A stretch of DNA of 64,000 nt from Actinomycetota bacterium (GTDB lineage Bacteria > Actinomycetota > Acidimicrobiia > Acidimicrobiales > Poriferisodalaceae): contig JABABU010000020.1 of NCBI GenBank assembly GCA_014238065.1, forward strand, positions 1 to 64,000, in the 5' to 3' direction. The notes under the pieces were generated by a model, which was given only the letters and a program-made list of their open reading frames with translations, was not told where the DNA came from and searched no databases. Below, in pieces: positions 44,533-57,135 of the stretch. Position numbers and translations under genes: made by a program. Numbering within the stretch: position 1 is the stretch's first letter; each line of letters begins with the position of its first letter.

Positions 44533-45105
44533 TCACTCCGAGGCGTCGGTGGCCCTCCTCTCTCGTAGAGACACTTGAACAGCCGTCACCGCACGATCGA
44601 GATCGTCGTTCACGATGATGAGATCGGCCAGCGTGCGCCCGATGTCTTCCTCAGCATCGCTTTTGGCCAGCCGTTTCGCGACATGATCGGCATCATCGCC
44701 TCTGTGGTGCATCCTGCGACGTTGCTCTTCGCGGCTCGGGGGCAGCACGAGGACAACAAGCGCGGCCGGGTCTCGTTCTCGAATCTGTACCGCACCCTGG
44801 ACGTCGATCTCGAGGACGACATCCCTTTCGGGGTCGATGTCTGGCATCGGCGTCCCGTACAGGTATTCAAAGAACCTGGCCCATTCGAGGAAGCCGCCTG
44901 AGGCAATACGCGCTTCGAAGTCCTCAGGTGAGACGAAGACGTAGGCGTCATCGGGCTCGCCAGGGCGCTGCACTCGGGTTGTCCACGACCGGCTCAACCA
45001 CAGTGTCGGATCCCGCTGTATGAGTTCAGCGACGATGGAGCCCTTTCCGGCTCCGCCCGCGCCACAAACGACGAGGGTCAGCGGGACCCGTCGCTCAGGA
45101 CGCGC
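44533..45105 (-). CDS. gmk: guanylate kinase
   Basis: This protein of about 190 aa phosphorylates GMP. The P-loop is GAGGAGKGSI, with Gly after the Lys as in some Gram-positive Gmk enzymes. SRSWTTRVQRPGE is the GMP-binding region and EIDVQGAVQIRE the core Asp motif. A longer frame starts with GTG 45153; GTG 45105 is preferred, as it keeps the overlap with mihF to 11 bp and gives the family length. Confidence 0.93.
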   Translation of the reverse strand, partial: ARPERRVPLTLVVCGAGGAGKGSIVAELIQRDPTLWLSRSWTTRVQRPGEPDDAYVFVSPEDFEARIASGGFLEWARFFEYLYGTPMPDIDPERDVVLEIDVQGAVQIRERDPAALVVLVLPPSREEQRRRMHHRGDDADHVAKRLAKSDAEEDIGRTLADLIIVNDDLDRAVTAVQVSLRERRATDASE

Positions 45106-45418
45106 CACCGAATTGCTCGACGAGACTCTTGCGCTGCTCGGAGCCAAGTCCACGAAGTCGACGTGACTCCGAGATACCGACTGACTCCATCGTCCGGCGA
45201 GCTTTCACCTTGCCGACACCGGGCAGCGATTCGAGTACGGCCAGCACCTTGAGCTTGGCGACGATCTCGTCGCTTTCCGCCAATTCGAGGAGCTCGTCGA
45301 ACGTCAGCAACTCCATCTTTAGTTTGTTCTTGACCTCAGCTCTGACACGGCGTGCCACAGCGGCCTTTTCGAGCGCTGCTGCACGTTGCTCAGGCGTCAA
45401 GGACGGCGGAGTACTCAT
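45095..45418 (-). CDS. mihF: integration host factor, actinobacterial type (mIHF)
   Basis: This 107-aa protein contains the helix-two-turn-helix core VLAVLESLPGVGKVKARRTM and the ending LRGLGSEQRKSLVEQFG, matching mIHF of mycobacteria and Streptomyces sIHF, a nucleoid protein unrelated to enterobacterial IHF. ATG 45418 is used and the longer frame to 45610 is not conserved. Position before gmk-rpoZ is the actinobacterial norm and supports the lineage call. Confidence 0.95.
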   Translation of the reverse strand: MSTPPSLTPEQRAAALEKAAVARRVRAEVKNKLKMELLTFDELLELAESDEIVAKLKVLAVLESLPGVGKVKARRTMESVGISESRRLRGLGSEQRKSLVEQFGGAS

Positions 45419-45606
45419 GCAACAAACAATAACGGATACGTCCGAACAGCGACGGGCATACCGGGTTCTGCCACTTCTCGACCTGGACAACGCGTGTCGT
45501 CGAAGCGATGTCGACGATGCCGCACGGCAGCGGCACACCCCGAATGAATCCCGACGCCGAACCATGGGATGCAGCTCCGTCCATGGCGGAGGCACCGCCC
45601 AGGACC

Positions 45607-45836
45607 TCATGTGCGTAAGTGATCCGCAGCGATGAGAACGACGACCATCACTGCGGGATCGTCATAGGGATTCCGCCATGCGTGACGAATGCCATTCTGG
45701 ATGACGGTGTCGCCAGGACCCAAAGCATCACGCTCATGGACGCTGCCACCGGCTGGATCACCAGCAGCGCTGAACCTGCCCGATTCTGCGAGGACTTGAT
45801 CACACCTGATGTGGTCAAGTCTGTAGAGAACGGGGG
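45607..45836 (-). pseudogene. remnant of a cupin-domain gene (C-terminal part only)
   Basis: The minus strand carries an open frame, with no usable start codon in the frame, that ends at a TGA at 45607-45609. Its last part reads ALGPGDTVIQNGIRHAWRN, then PYDDPAVMVVVLIAADHL: the GPGD, H-A-W and hydrophobic-strand pattern of a cupin_2 C-terminus. The N-terminal half with the first metal motif is missing, replaced by the pyrF end. It is therefore likely a truncated gene. The remaining 190 bp to mihF (45419-45606) hold no feature I can support. Confidence 0.6.
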
Positions 45837-46556
45837 CTACAGGGCCGCGCCGACCTCGCCGACGATGGCTTCTGCCGCTGCGATGGGGTCCTCGGCTGCA
45901 GTGACTGCTCGACCGATGACAAGTATGTCGGCGCCGGCTTCGATGGCGCTGGCCGGCGTGGCAACACGAGCCTGGTCATGCGCCGAGGTGCCAGCGAGAC
46001 GGATGCCAGGAACGACGATCTCGAAGCGCGGTGCGTACTGGTGTGCTTCCTTGACGTCGTTGGCTGCGCACACGATGCCCCCACAGCCTGCCTCGAGCGC
46101 GATCTGCACACGCTTCTGGAGAATATGCGGTGGAGCGCTGCCGTCGCTGGTGAGAATCGTGACCGCAAGGGTGGTCGGTGAGGGTAGACCAGCCCGTTTC
46201 GCTCCGTCGACAAGGCCCTCCTGGCCCGCCCGCAGCATGTCGACACCACCGAACGCGTGAAGAGTGAGATAGCTCGTGCCAAGGGCGCCGAGAACTCGGG
46301 CTGCCTTCTCGACCTGGTTTGGAATGTCGTGGAGCTTCACGTCGAGGAAGATGTCATAGCCGATGTCGGCCAACGCCGCTACCGCGTCGGGTCCGTTGGC
46401 GCTGAACAACTCGAGACCGATCTTGGCCACGCCGAAGTAGGGCTTCATCTGACGGGCGAGACGTGTTGCCACCACCAGGTCGTCGACGTCGAGGGCGATC
46501 GCCAGGCGTTCACGGACGTCGACAGGCGCAGACTTGGCCCCGGTGTCAGCGGTCAT
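45837..46556 (-). CDS. pyrF: orotidine 5'-phosphate decarboxylase
   Basis: This 239-aa enzyme gives UMP. The catalytic DVKLHDIPNQVEKA motif (Asp-x-Lys-x-x-Asp) is intact, preceded by AIALDVDD and followed by VVPGIRLAGTSAHDQ. ATG 46556 overlaps the pyrD stop by 11 bases; the longer frame to 46826 is inside pyrD. It is the last pyrimidine gene of the operon. Confidence 0.96.
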   Translation of the reverse strand: MTADTGAKSAPVDVRERLAIALDVDDLVVATRLARQMKPYFGVAKIGLELFSANGPDAVAALADIGYDIFLDVKLHDIPNQVEKAARVLGALGTSYLTLHAFGGVDMLRAGQEGLVDGAKRAGLPSPTTLAVTILTSDGSAPPHILQKRVQIALEAGCGGIVCAANDVKEAHQYAPRFEIVVPGIRLAGTSAHDQARVATPASAIEAGADILVIGRAVTAAEDPIAAAEAIVGEVGAAL

Positions 46557-47455
46557 GTGCAGCTCCGATGAGTTGAGCAATAGATGAGATGTTGTTCCGG
46601 CCGCACCACTTGGCGAGACCACGAACGACAAGGGTAGAGGCCCTGGGGTCCGCGAAGGTAGCAGTACCAACTTGAATTGCGCTGGCTCCCGCCATGAGAA
46701 ACTCGACAGCGTGCTCGGCCCGTGCCACTCCCCCGACGCCGACGATGGGCAGATCGGGAATCGCAGCGTGAACTTCGTACACGGCCCGAACAGCAACCGG
46801 CCGAACCGCAGGCCCTGAGAGTCCACCGCCGCCGTTGCCGAGAGTCGCCATGCCCTTCGACGTGTCGATCACGAGACCCATCACCGTGTTCGTCAGAGTG
46901 ACCGCGTCGGCGCCCGCGGCCTGAACAGCCGAGGCTATTTCGACGATATCGGTAACATTCGGGCTCAGTTTGGCCCAGATCTGGTGCCCAGATTCCTTGG
47001 CGGCGCGGATGACCGCTGCGGCCGATTCGGGATCGTGCGCGAACATCTTCTTGCGGTCCTCGAGGTTCGGGCAACTGACATTCACCTCGACCGCAACCAC
47101 ATCGGCACCGATCAACTGCTGCGCAGCCGAATAATAGTCCTCGATTGTTCGACCCCAGATGCTGGCGACGACTCGCGCTCCTGTATCGGCCAACTCGGGA
47201 AGCTTCTGCCAGCGCCAAGCCTCAACACCTGGGTTCTGCAACCCGACGCTGTTGATCATTCCCGCAACGGTCTCATGGACACGGGGCGCTGGGTTGCCCT
47301 CCCATGCAAACGGTGACAACGACTTGACCACCACTGCACCGAGTTCGGTGAGGTCGAAGAAGGCCGACAACTCGGCGCCATGCCCGGCGGTCCCAGATGC
47401 GGTCATGACCGGGTTGGGCAACGCGACGCGGCCGACGGTGGTCGAGAGATCGACC

Positions 47456-47463
<8 letters not shown>
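46546..47463 (-). CDS. pyrD: dihydroorotate dehydrogenase, class 1B catalytic subunit
   Basis: This 305-aa FMN enzyme has [29 protein letters not shown] and [15 protein letters not shown] with the catalytic Cys (a Ser in class 2), and VSHGGSQ-type [12 protein letters not shown]. Class 1B proteins normally pair with PyrK for electron transfer; no pyrK is present. GTG 47463 overlaps the carB stop. Confidence 0.94.
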
Positions 47464-50752
<3,289 letters not shown>

Positions 50753-50756
50753 CAGC

Positions 50757-51863
50757 TCACTCCCCGCGCGCAGCGACAGGTCGGACCGAGTCCATCAGCT
50801 CGGCGAACTCGTCGAACAAGTACCTGCTGTCGTGCGGGCCGGGGCCGGCTTCTGGGTGGTACTGCACGCTGAAGGCAGGCACATCCTCGAGCACCATGCC
50901 CTCAAGCGCTCCGTCGTTCAAACACCTATGGGTCTCAGTAACGCCAGGAACCGAGCCAGGAACAACTGCGAAGTTGTGGTTCTGGCTGGTGATCTCGACC
51001 TTGCCCGTGCGGGCGTCTTGGACGGGCACGTTTCCGCCGTGGTGACCGAACTTCATCTTGGTGGTCGAACCGCCCAGCGCCAGTGCGAGCACCTGGTGGC
51101 CGAGACAGATGCCAAACACAGGAACCTCGCCGAGCAGCTTCGGGATCTCGTTCACTATGGGGCCGGCTTCGGTCGGATCGCCAGGACCGTTCGACAAGAA
51201 CACGCCGTCCGGGTTCATCGCCAGCACTTCACTGGCAGGTGTGTTCGCAGGCACCACCGTGACCGTCGCGATTTCGCCCAAATGGCGCAGCATCGTGGCC
51301 TTCACGCCAAGGTCATAGGCCACGACCTTGCGGGGACCATGGCCGACCACATACCTCTCGGGCGTGGTGACTGTGCTGACGAGATCGACGCCATCAGTGC
51401 CGGATTCGGCCTTGGCCGCCGCCAGGAGTGTCGCCTGATCGGCCGTGCCGAAGGCACCAGGCATCGCTCCTGAGTCCCTGAGGTGTCTGGTGAGGCGTCG
51501 GGTGTCGAGTCCGGCAATGCCGGGAACATCGTGACGGCGGAGGAACGAGTCGAGATCCTCGTCACTGCGCCAGCTCGATCGGCGGCGAGCGAGGTCGCGG
51601 AGGATCACTCCACGGCAGAACGGACGGCGGGCCTCCTTGTCGAGAGCCGACGTTCCGTAGTTGCCGATATGCGGATACGTGAAGGTGATGACCTGACCCG
51701 CGTATGAGGGATCGGTGATCACCTCCTGATATCCGGACAGAACAGTGTTGAACACCACCTCTCCGCCGGCGACATCGGCAGGTGCGCCGAACGCCTCTCC
51801 CTCGAAGACCTCGCCGTCACTCAGGACCAGGTGGGCCTCGACAATCGTTTTGGGCTGACTCAC
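50757..51863 (-). CDS. carA: carbamoyl-phosphate synthase small subunit
   Basis: This 368-aa glutamine amidotransferase subunit supplies ammonia to CarB. The C-terminal class I GATase has [16 protein letters not shown] with the nucleophile Cys, and [12 protein letters not shown] with the His/Glu pair. GTG 51863 overlaps the pyrC stop (GTGA). Confidence 0.97.
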   Translation of the reverse strand: MSQPKTIVEAHLVLSDGEVFEGEAFGAPADVAGGEVVFNTVLSGYQEVITDPSYAGQVITFTYPHIGNYGTSALDKEARRPFCRGVILRDLARRRSSWRSDEDLDSFLRRHDVPGIAGLDTRRLTRHLRDSGAMPGAFGTADQATLLAAAKAESGTDGVDLVSTVTTPERYVVGHGPRKVVAYDLGVKATMLRHLGEIATVTVVPANTPASEVLAMNPDGVFLSNGPGDPTEAGPIVNEIPKLLGEVPVFGICLGHQVLALALGGSTTKMKFGHHGGNVPVQDARTGKVEITSQNHNFAVVPGSVPGVTETHRCLNDGALEGMVLEDVPAFSVQYHPEAGPGPHDSRYLFDEFAELMDSVRPVAARGE

Positions 51864-53164
51864 CGCTGCGCTTCTCCATTCATGACGACGATTTCTCCTC
51901 GGTGGATCGTGTGGCGGACTCGTCCTGTCAGCAATCGGCCTTCGTACGGCGTGTTACGCGAGCGCGATGCCATTGCGGCGCCAGAGACCGTCCACTGCAC
52001 GGAAGGATCGATGACGGCGAGGTCTGCCCTCGTGCCTTCGTCGATCCTGCCATCGACCTCGTGTCCGATGCCGCCCAACCTCGCAGGCCGCCAGCTCATC
52101 AAAGCAAGCACCCGTTCGATCGGCAGATCGAGCTCGGTGAGCGCAAGAGCAAGAGCAGTCTCGAGACCGAGCATCCCAGGGGACGCCTGATCGAAGGGAA
52201 GTTCCTTGTTCTCCGGGGCATGTGGCGCGTGGTCGGTGGCGATCGCGTCGATGGTTCCGTCGGCAAGCGCCTCCCTCACTGCGAGAACGTCATCGTCAGT
52301 TCGCAGCGGTGGGTTGACCTTGAACACAGGGTTGAACGAGGCGCACTCGGCGTGGGTGAGTGTGAAGTGATGCGTGGTTGCCTCACACGTGATCGGGAGA
52401 CCGAATGCCTTGGCGTCTCGGACCATCTCGATCGATCGACGGGTGGACAGGTGCTGAAAATGTGCCTTGGCCCCCGTGAGCTTGGCCAGGGCGACGTCGC
52501 GCATGACCATCAGCTCCTCGGCCTCAGCAGGCTGGGCAGGGATACCGAGCCGACTCGACCACTCACCTTCGTGCATCGATCCGCCCTGCGAGAGTGCCGG
52601 ATCCTCACAATGTTGAGCGAGGGTCACATCTAGGCCTGTCGCGTATTCCATGGCCCGGCGCATGAGCGTGTTGTCGGCGACACCTGCCCCATCGTCGGTG
52701 AACATCGTGACCCCCAAGGCGGCCATCTCGGCCATGGGAGCCAGTTGTTCGCCGGCACGGCCCTTGGTGATGGCACCGGTGGGGAGCACGTCGCAGAGCG
52801 CGGTCTCTGCCAGTTGCATCACGTCGCGGACGATCGAAGCCGAATCGATCGCGGGGATCGTGTTCGGCATCGCGAGCACCGTGGTGTAACCGCCGAGCGC
52901 CGCGCCGCGAGAACCGGACTCAATGGTCTCGGCTTCCTCCTGGCCGGGCTCGCGGAGATGACTGTGCAGATCGACGAACCCTGTCGAGACGATGCATCCT
53001 TCGGCATCGATCACCCGATCGTGGCGGTCGGCCTCGAGGCCTTCGCCCACCGCGACGACTTGGCCGTTCCTGATGCCGACGTCAGCGCGGCGCCGACCGG
53101 TCGGATCGACGACCTCACCACCTCGAATGAGCACCGTGCCCTGGCTTTGCTCCGACGAACTCAC
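51860..53164 (-). CDS. pyrC: dihydroorotase
   Basis: This 434-aa amidohydrolase closes carbamoyl-aspartate. The metal motif DLHSHLREPG and the later ATDHAPHAP are intact; the class I type fits Gram-positives. Its start overlaps the pyrB stop. Confidence 0.97.
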   Translation of the reverse strand: MSSSEQSQGTVLIRGGEVVDPTGRRRADVGIRNGQVVAVGEGLEADRHDRVIDAEGCIVSTGFVDLHSHLREPGQEEAETIESGSRGAALGGYTTVLAMPNTIPAIDSASIVRDVMQLAETALCDVLPTGAITKGRAGEQLAPMAEMAALGVTMFTDDGAGVADNTLMRRAMEYATGLDVTLAQHCEDPALSQGGSMHEGEWSSRLGIPAQPAEAEELMVMRDVALAKLTGAKAHFQHLSTRRSIEMVRDAKAFGLPITCEATTHHFTLTHAECASFNPVFKVNPPLRTDDDVLAVREALADGTIDAIATDHAPHAPENKELPFDQASPGMLGLETALALALTELDLPIERVLALMSWRPARLGGIGHEVDGRIDEGTRADLAVIDPSVQWTVSGAAMASRSRNTPYEGRLLTGRVRHTIHRGEIVVMNGEAQR

Positions 53165-54174
53165 GTGACATCGACTCCTGATCCGAGCAACAAGAACAAC
53201 ACAGCCATGCGGACGGCAACTCCATTCGTGACTTGGCGGGTGACCAGCGCACCCGGATGGTGTTCGAGTACGTCGACGGCGACTTCGATGCCCCTGTTCA
53301 TGGGGCCAGGGTGCGTGATGAACACATCGGGGCGGATCAGGCTCACTCGTTCTGGCGTCAGACCATAGCCATCGACGTATTCCTTGATCGAAGGGATGAG
53401 AGCCTCCACCATCCGTTCTTTTTGGATGCGCAGCAATGCAACCACATCGAGTTGTGGAAGCATCGAGTCGAAGTCATGACTGACCTCGACGTTCCACGTC
53501 TCGACTGCCGGTGGCAACAGCGTGGGTGGAGCGATGAGAGTGACCTTGGCGCCGAGCGCCGTGAAGATCTCGACGTCGCTGCGCGCGACCCGGCTGTGCT
53601 TGATGTCGCCGACCAAACCGATGTGCAGACCGTCGAGGCTCGCATCGGGACCTGCTTCGCCCGCCCTCGCCTGAAGCAATGTGTATGCGTCAAGGAGGCC
53701 TTGCGTCGGATGCGCGTGCCAACCGTCACCGGCATTGATGACAGACACGTGCGGCTCGACCCAATCCGTGACCTGCCACGGCACCCCCGCGCTTCGGTGG
53801 CGCACGACGAAGGCATCCACGCCCATTGCCTGGACCGTCTCGATCGTGTCTCGAACACTCTCTCCCTTGTTCACCGACGAGGACGACACCGAGAAACTCG
53901 TGATGTCGGCGGAAAGACGTTTCGCCGCCGTCTCGAAACTCATCCGCGTGCGGGTGCTGTCTTCGAAGAACAGAGTGCACACCGTCTTTCCCCGAAGCGC
54001 AGGGACCTTCGGAATGTTTCGCTTGCCGATCTCGACGAACCTGTCGGTGAGATGAAGGATCTCGCGGATGGCGTCGCCGCCAATCTCGGCGACCGACAGA
54101 AGATGGCGGCCGACTGCGACGCCGTTGTCGTTCACGGCGACATCGTCAGCGGTCGGAATTTCGGTGGCGGTCAC
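53161..54174 (-). CDS. pyrB: aspartate carbamoyltransferase catalytic subunit
   Basis: This 337-aa enzyme shows [13 protein letters not shown], a [10 protein letters not shown] variant and [11 protein letters not shown], giving full carbamoyl-phosphate and aspartate sites. No PyrI regulatory subunit is present. GTG 54174 overlaps the pyrR stop (GTGA), so pyrB is coupled to pyrR translation. Confidence 0.97.
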   Translation of the reverse strand: MTATEIPTADDVAVNDNGVAVGRHLLSVAEIGGDAIREILHLTDRFVEIGKRNIPKVPALRGKTVCTLFFEDSTRTRMSFETAAKRLSADITSFSVSSSSVNKGESVRDTIETVQAMGVDAFVVRHRSAGVPWQVTDWVEPHVSVINAGDGWHAHPTQGLLDAYTLLQARAGEAGPDASLDGLHIGLVGDIKHSRVARSDVEIFTALGAKVTLIAPPTLLPPAVETWNVEVSHDFDSMLPQLDVVALLRIQKERMVEALIPSIKEYVDGYGLTPERVSLIRPDVFITHPGPMNRGIEVAVDVLEHHPGALVTRQVTNGVAVRMAVLFLLLGSGVDVT

Positions 54175-54737
54175 TTTCGCATCTCTCCCAACTCGACCAC
54201 TTCGAGGTTGACATCGACCACCTCGTCACGACGGGTCGGAAGGTTCTTACCCACATAGTCAGCCCTAATCGGCAGCTCGCGATGCCCCCGATCGACCATC
54301 ACGGCAAGTTGAACGGCCTTGGGCCGACCAAAGTCGGTGAGCGCATCGAGAGCAGCTCTGATCGTTCGGCCGGTGTAGAGCACATCGTCGACCAGGACGA
54401 CGACCGTTCCGTCGAGATCGACGGGAATGTCGGTGACAGCTTCGGGAAGTACAGGCCGCAAGCCGATGTCGTCGCGGTACAGCGCCACATCTAGCCTTCC
54501 CACCACGACTGTCGAACCCTCGATGTCGAGCAGAATCTCGGCCAGCCGTTCAGCAATCGGCACACCGCCGGTCTGAAGACCGATGATCACCACATCGTCC
54601 AGACCCCGGTTTCGCTCGCTGATCTCATGGCTGATACGGGTCAGGGCTCGCTGAATCTGCGCGGCATCGAGGATCTGAGTCCTGGCAACAAAAACGCCCC
54701 CAAACGGGGGCGCAAGTCGTCGCTCGCGTTCTGCCAC
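54171..54737 (-). CDS. pyrR: pyr operon regulator / uracil phosphoribosyltransferase
   Basis: This 188-aa RNA-binding attenuator protein has the PRPP motif [20 protein letters not shown] and family residues [22 protein letters not shown] and [21 protein letters not shown] 54737 has AGGAAGGA six bases upstream. Codons 9-16 overlap a perfect intrinsic terminator, and a PyrR-type binding loop lies just before the ribosome site, so this gene is probably regulated by its own product. Confidence 0.95.
   Translation of the reverse strand: MAERERRLAPPFGGVFVARTQILDAAQIQRALTRISHEISERNRGLDDVVIIGLQTGGVPIAERLAEILLDIEGSTVVVGRLDVALYRDDIGLRPVLPEAVTDIPVDLDGTVVVLVDDVLYTGRTIRAALDALTDFGRPKAVQLAVMVDRGHRELPIRADYVGKNLPTRRDEVVDVNLEVVELGEMRK
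54690..54712 (-). terminator. intrinsic terminator inside pyrR codons 9-16
   Basis: The minus strand has CGCCCCC, loop GTTT, GGGGGCG, then TTTTT: a seven-pair perfect stem with a U-run. It lies wholly within the pyrR reading frame, and no later ATG, GTG or TTG exists in that frame before the conserved region. Ribosomes translating pyrR would melt it; blocked translation would let it form and stop transcription of the whole operon. Confidence 0.8.
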
Positions 54738-54758
54738 GCGATGTCCTTCCTGTCCGTA

Positions 54759-54775
54759 CGAGCCTCTCGGACTCG
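54759..54775 (-). promoter_or_regulatory. PyrR RNA-binding loop
   Basis: The minus strand reads CGAG, loop TCCGAGAGG, CTCG. AGTCCGAGAGGCT matches the PyrR binding-loop consensus ARUCCNGNGAGGYU with one base missing after UCC. It lies about seven bases before the pyrR Shine-Dalgarno (54744-54751). GTCCG in the loop can also pair with CGGAC next to the Shine-Dalgarno, giving a rival fold. A -10-like TAGGGT at 54794-54799 would place a promoter about 50 nt before the start codon. Confidence 0.75.
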
Positions 54776-54793
54776 CTTCACGGTCGGGAATGC

Positions 54794-54799
54794 ACCCTA
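54794..54799 (-). promoter_or_regulatory. candidate pyrR -10 element
   Basis: TAGGGT fits the actinobacterial TAnnnT form, with a start near 54787. No -35 match is visible at 17 bases. The rest of the 266-bp pyrR-nusB gap (54738-55003) has no gene I can support. Confidence 0.35.
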
Positions 54800-55003
54800 G
54801 TGGCAAATCAACGACGTTCCGCGCACCTCACTATGGGTCGTAGGCCGCGCGACCCAGAGTCACGTTGGTTCTTTCCGGCCTACCGTCCGGACCAGGACAG
54901 CGGCGGCGACAACTCGGGCCAAGCGTCGGGTCCGAGCGGCAGCAGCACCATTCGCATCGGCACTTCGCGTCCCCCCAGGCGCCACGATCTGTGACGAAGA
55001 AGA

Positions 55004-55426
55004 TCAGTCGCGAGCGTTTCGTGCCACCGAACTGAGCACGCCGTTCACGAATCTGGCTGCTTCCGGACCACTGAAGTACTTCGCCAATTCGACGGCCTCG
55101 TTGATGACAGCGCCCTTGGGCACCTGCGGTCGATGAATCAACTCGTACGCGGCCAAGCGAAGCACGAGGCGGTCGAGTACGGCGAGCCTCGCCATCGTCC
55201 ATGTCTTGTCGAGGCATGCGGCGACCTGCTCATCGAGGCTCTCCGCAAACTCCCACACACCGACGGTGAGTTCGATGACCAAGGCGTCGGGCACGATCGG
55301 CAGTGCGTCGATGACATCGGCTGAGGTCACCGATTTCATCTCGGCTTCGTACAACAGGGAGACGGTTCGTTCTCTGGCCTCGCGGCGGTGCGTCGCAAGA
55401 TCGACGTCGTCGAACCAGTCGCTCAC
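55004..55426 (-). CDS. nusB: transcription antitermination factor NusB
   Basis: This 140-aa helical protein binds boxA RNA with S10. It has THRREARERTVSLLYEAEMK at the start and LDRLVLRLAAYELIHR with PKGAVINEAVELAKYFSG, the NusB signature. It overlaps the efp stop (ATGA). Its predicted target, boxA, is seen in the rrn leader at 433-445. Confidence 0.97.
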   Translation of the reverse strand: MSDWFDDVDLATHRREARERTVSLLYEAEMKSVTSADVIDALPIVPDALVIELTVGVWEFAESLDEQVAACLDKTWTMARLAVLDRLVLRLAAYELIHRPQVPKGAVINEAVELAKYFSGPEAARFVNGVLSSVARNARD

Positions 55427-55986
55427 GCGCGCTCGATGTAGTCGCCAGACCTGGTGTCGATCTTGAGGGACTCGCCCGTCTCGACGAACAGAGGGACCTG
55501 AACGATGAGTCCGGTCTGCATCGTCGCCGACTTCCTGGCACCAGAGACGCGATCACCCTGGATGCCGGGTTCGGTGTCGGCGACCTGGAGCACGATCGAG
55601 GCAGGCATGTCGATGCCGACGATCTCGTCGCCGTACATCAACAGGTTGATGCTGTTGGCTTCCACGAGGTAGTCGGCGGCGTCACCCAGCGTCTCTGGCG
55701 GAACTTCCATCTGCTCGTACGTTTCCGTGTTCATGAAGACATATGAGGTGCCGTCGTTGTAGAGGTACTGCATATCGGTCTTGTCGATGACCGCTCGCTC
55801 CATTTTCTCGCCAGCCCTGAAAGTACGGTCGGTGACGGCGCCTGTCCTCACGTTCTTCAAAGTCGTACGAACGAAGGCACCCCCCTTGCCGGGCTTGACG
55901 TGCTGAAAGTCCGAGATTTGGAAGAGCCCCTCGTCCAAGTCGACGGTGATGCCGGTCCTGAAGTCCGAGGTGGAGATCTGTGCCAT
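55423..55986 (-). CDS. efp: elongation factor P
   Basis: This 187-aa factor relieves ribosome stalling at proline runs. ISTSDFRTGI starts it, the tip loop HVKPGKGGAFVR carries the Lys that is modified in other bacteria, and the OB-fold ends SLKIDTRSGDYIERA. A strong GAGGAGG lies before the ATG. No modification enzyme is adjacent. Confidence 0.98.
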   Translation of the reverse strand: MAQISTSDFRTGITVDLDEGLFQISDFQHVKPGKGGAFVRTTLKNVRTGAVTDRTFRAGEKMERAVIDKTDMQYLYNDGTSYVFMNTETYEQMEVPPETLGDAADYLVEANSINLLMYGDEIVGIDMPASIVLQVADTEPGIQGDRVSGARKSATMQTGLIVQVPLFVETGESLKIDTRSGDYIERA

Positions 55987-56001
55987 GTGAGCGCCTCCTC
56001 G

Positions 56002-57135
56002 TCAGTCGCAATTCACGGCGACGACAGGATCTTTTGGTGAATGAGTGAGCGGCTTGCAGCCCGACTGGGTGACCACCACGGTGTCCTCCACTCGAACACC
56101 GCCGAAGCCGGAACGGTACACGCCGGGCTCGACAGTCACGACCTGCCCCTCGACCAGCGGCACCTCCGAACCCCGGAGGAACGGGCTCTCGTGAATGAGC
56201 AATCCGACGCCATGGCCGACGCCATGAACGAACTCTTCACCGAGGCCGGCGTGCTCGATGACCTCACGGGCGGCGGCGTCGACCGATTCACCCGACGATC
56301 CTGGTGTCACGGCGGAGACACCAGCGGCTTGCGCTGCGGTGACGACGTCGAGCATCCTCGCGCTAGCGGCGTCGGGTTCTCCGACGCAGAACGAGCGCGT
56401 CATGTCGGAGTGGTAGCCATCGACCAGGGCGCCAACATCGATCACGACCAAGTCGCCTTCGACGATGGTCCTTCCGCCTGGGACGTGGTGCGGCCTGGCG
56501 CCGTTCGGACCCGATGCGACGATGGTCGAGAACGAGAGGTCGTCGGCGCCACTGTCGATGATGGCGCGATCGAGCGCCAGTTGTAACTGGCGCTCGGTCA
56601 CCCTCTCACCGAGCATCGATCTGACCTCGGCGAGGGCGGTGTCGGTCATCTCGGCAGCGCGTTCGATGCGCTCGACCTCGGCCGGCTCTTTGACGAGTCG
56701 CAGCGCGGCGACGATGCCCGATGTTGCGACCGTCTCTGCATCGGCGAACCACTCGTTGCGGTAGGTCTCGGCCTGGGCCCATGACACATCATCGGCCTCG
56801 AGTCCGACGCGCGCAGCCGAGGCGGCAAACTCGCGGGTGGCGTCGCGTTGGGACGCGACGCCACCGACATGAACCTGAAGATCAGCGTTGAGACTTGCGG
56901 CGATGTCTCTTGCCACGTCGCCGTATCGATCGTCAGTCATCAAAACGGCGGTATCGGCGCCGACGACCATGAACCCTGCTGAGCCGGCGAACCCAGTGAG
57001 GTAACGAACGTGCGTGGCGTCGGTGATGAGTAGACCATCGAGGCCCTCGGCATCGAAGGCGTTCTGCAGGCGAAGCAGTCGGCTTCCGTGATCTATTTCG
57101 GACAATCCATGAACCGGTGAAGCAGAGTTGCTCAC
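56002..57135 (-). CDS. Xaa-Pro aminopeptidase family M24 protein
   Basis: This 377-aa metallopeptidase has a creatinase-like N-domain and pita-bread C-domain. Metal ligands are in [29 protein letters not shown] and TVEPGVY. It likely cleaves N-terminal residues before proline. Located between aroB (overlap) and efp, the typical actinobacterial site. Confidence 0.93.
   Translation of the reverse strand: MSNSASPVHGLSEIDHGSRLLRLQNAFDAEGLDGLLITDATHVRYLTGFAGSAGFMVVGADTAVLMTDDRYGDVARDIAASLNADLQVHVGGVASQRDATREFAASAARVGLEADDVSWAQAETYRNEWFADAETVATSGIVAALRLVKEPAEVERIERAAEMTDTALAEVRSMLGERVTERQLQLALDRAIIDSGADDLSFSTIVASGPNGARPHHVPGGRTIVEGDLVVIDVGALVDGYHSDMTRSFCVGEPDAASARMLDVVTAAQAAGVSAVTPGSSGESVDAAAREVIEHAGLGEEFVHGVGHGVGLLIHESPFLRGSEVPLVEGQVVTVEPGVYRSGFGGVRVEDTVVVTQSGCKPLTHSPKDPVVAVNCD

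Noticed and set aside
54800-54994. 64-codon plus-strand frame in the pyrR-nusB gap
   Set aside because: Low-complexity Arg/Ser/Gly sequence with no ribosome site or similarity I recognise; it lies over the pyrR promoter region.
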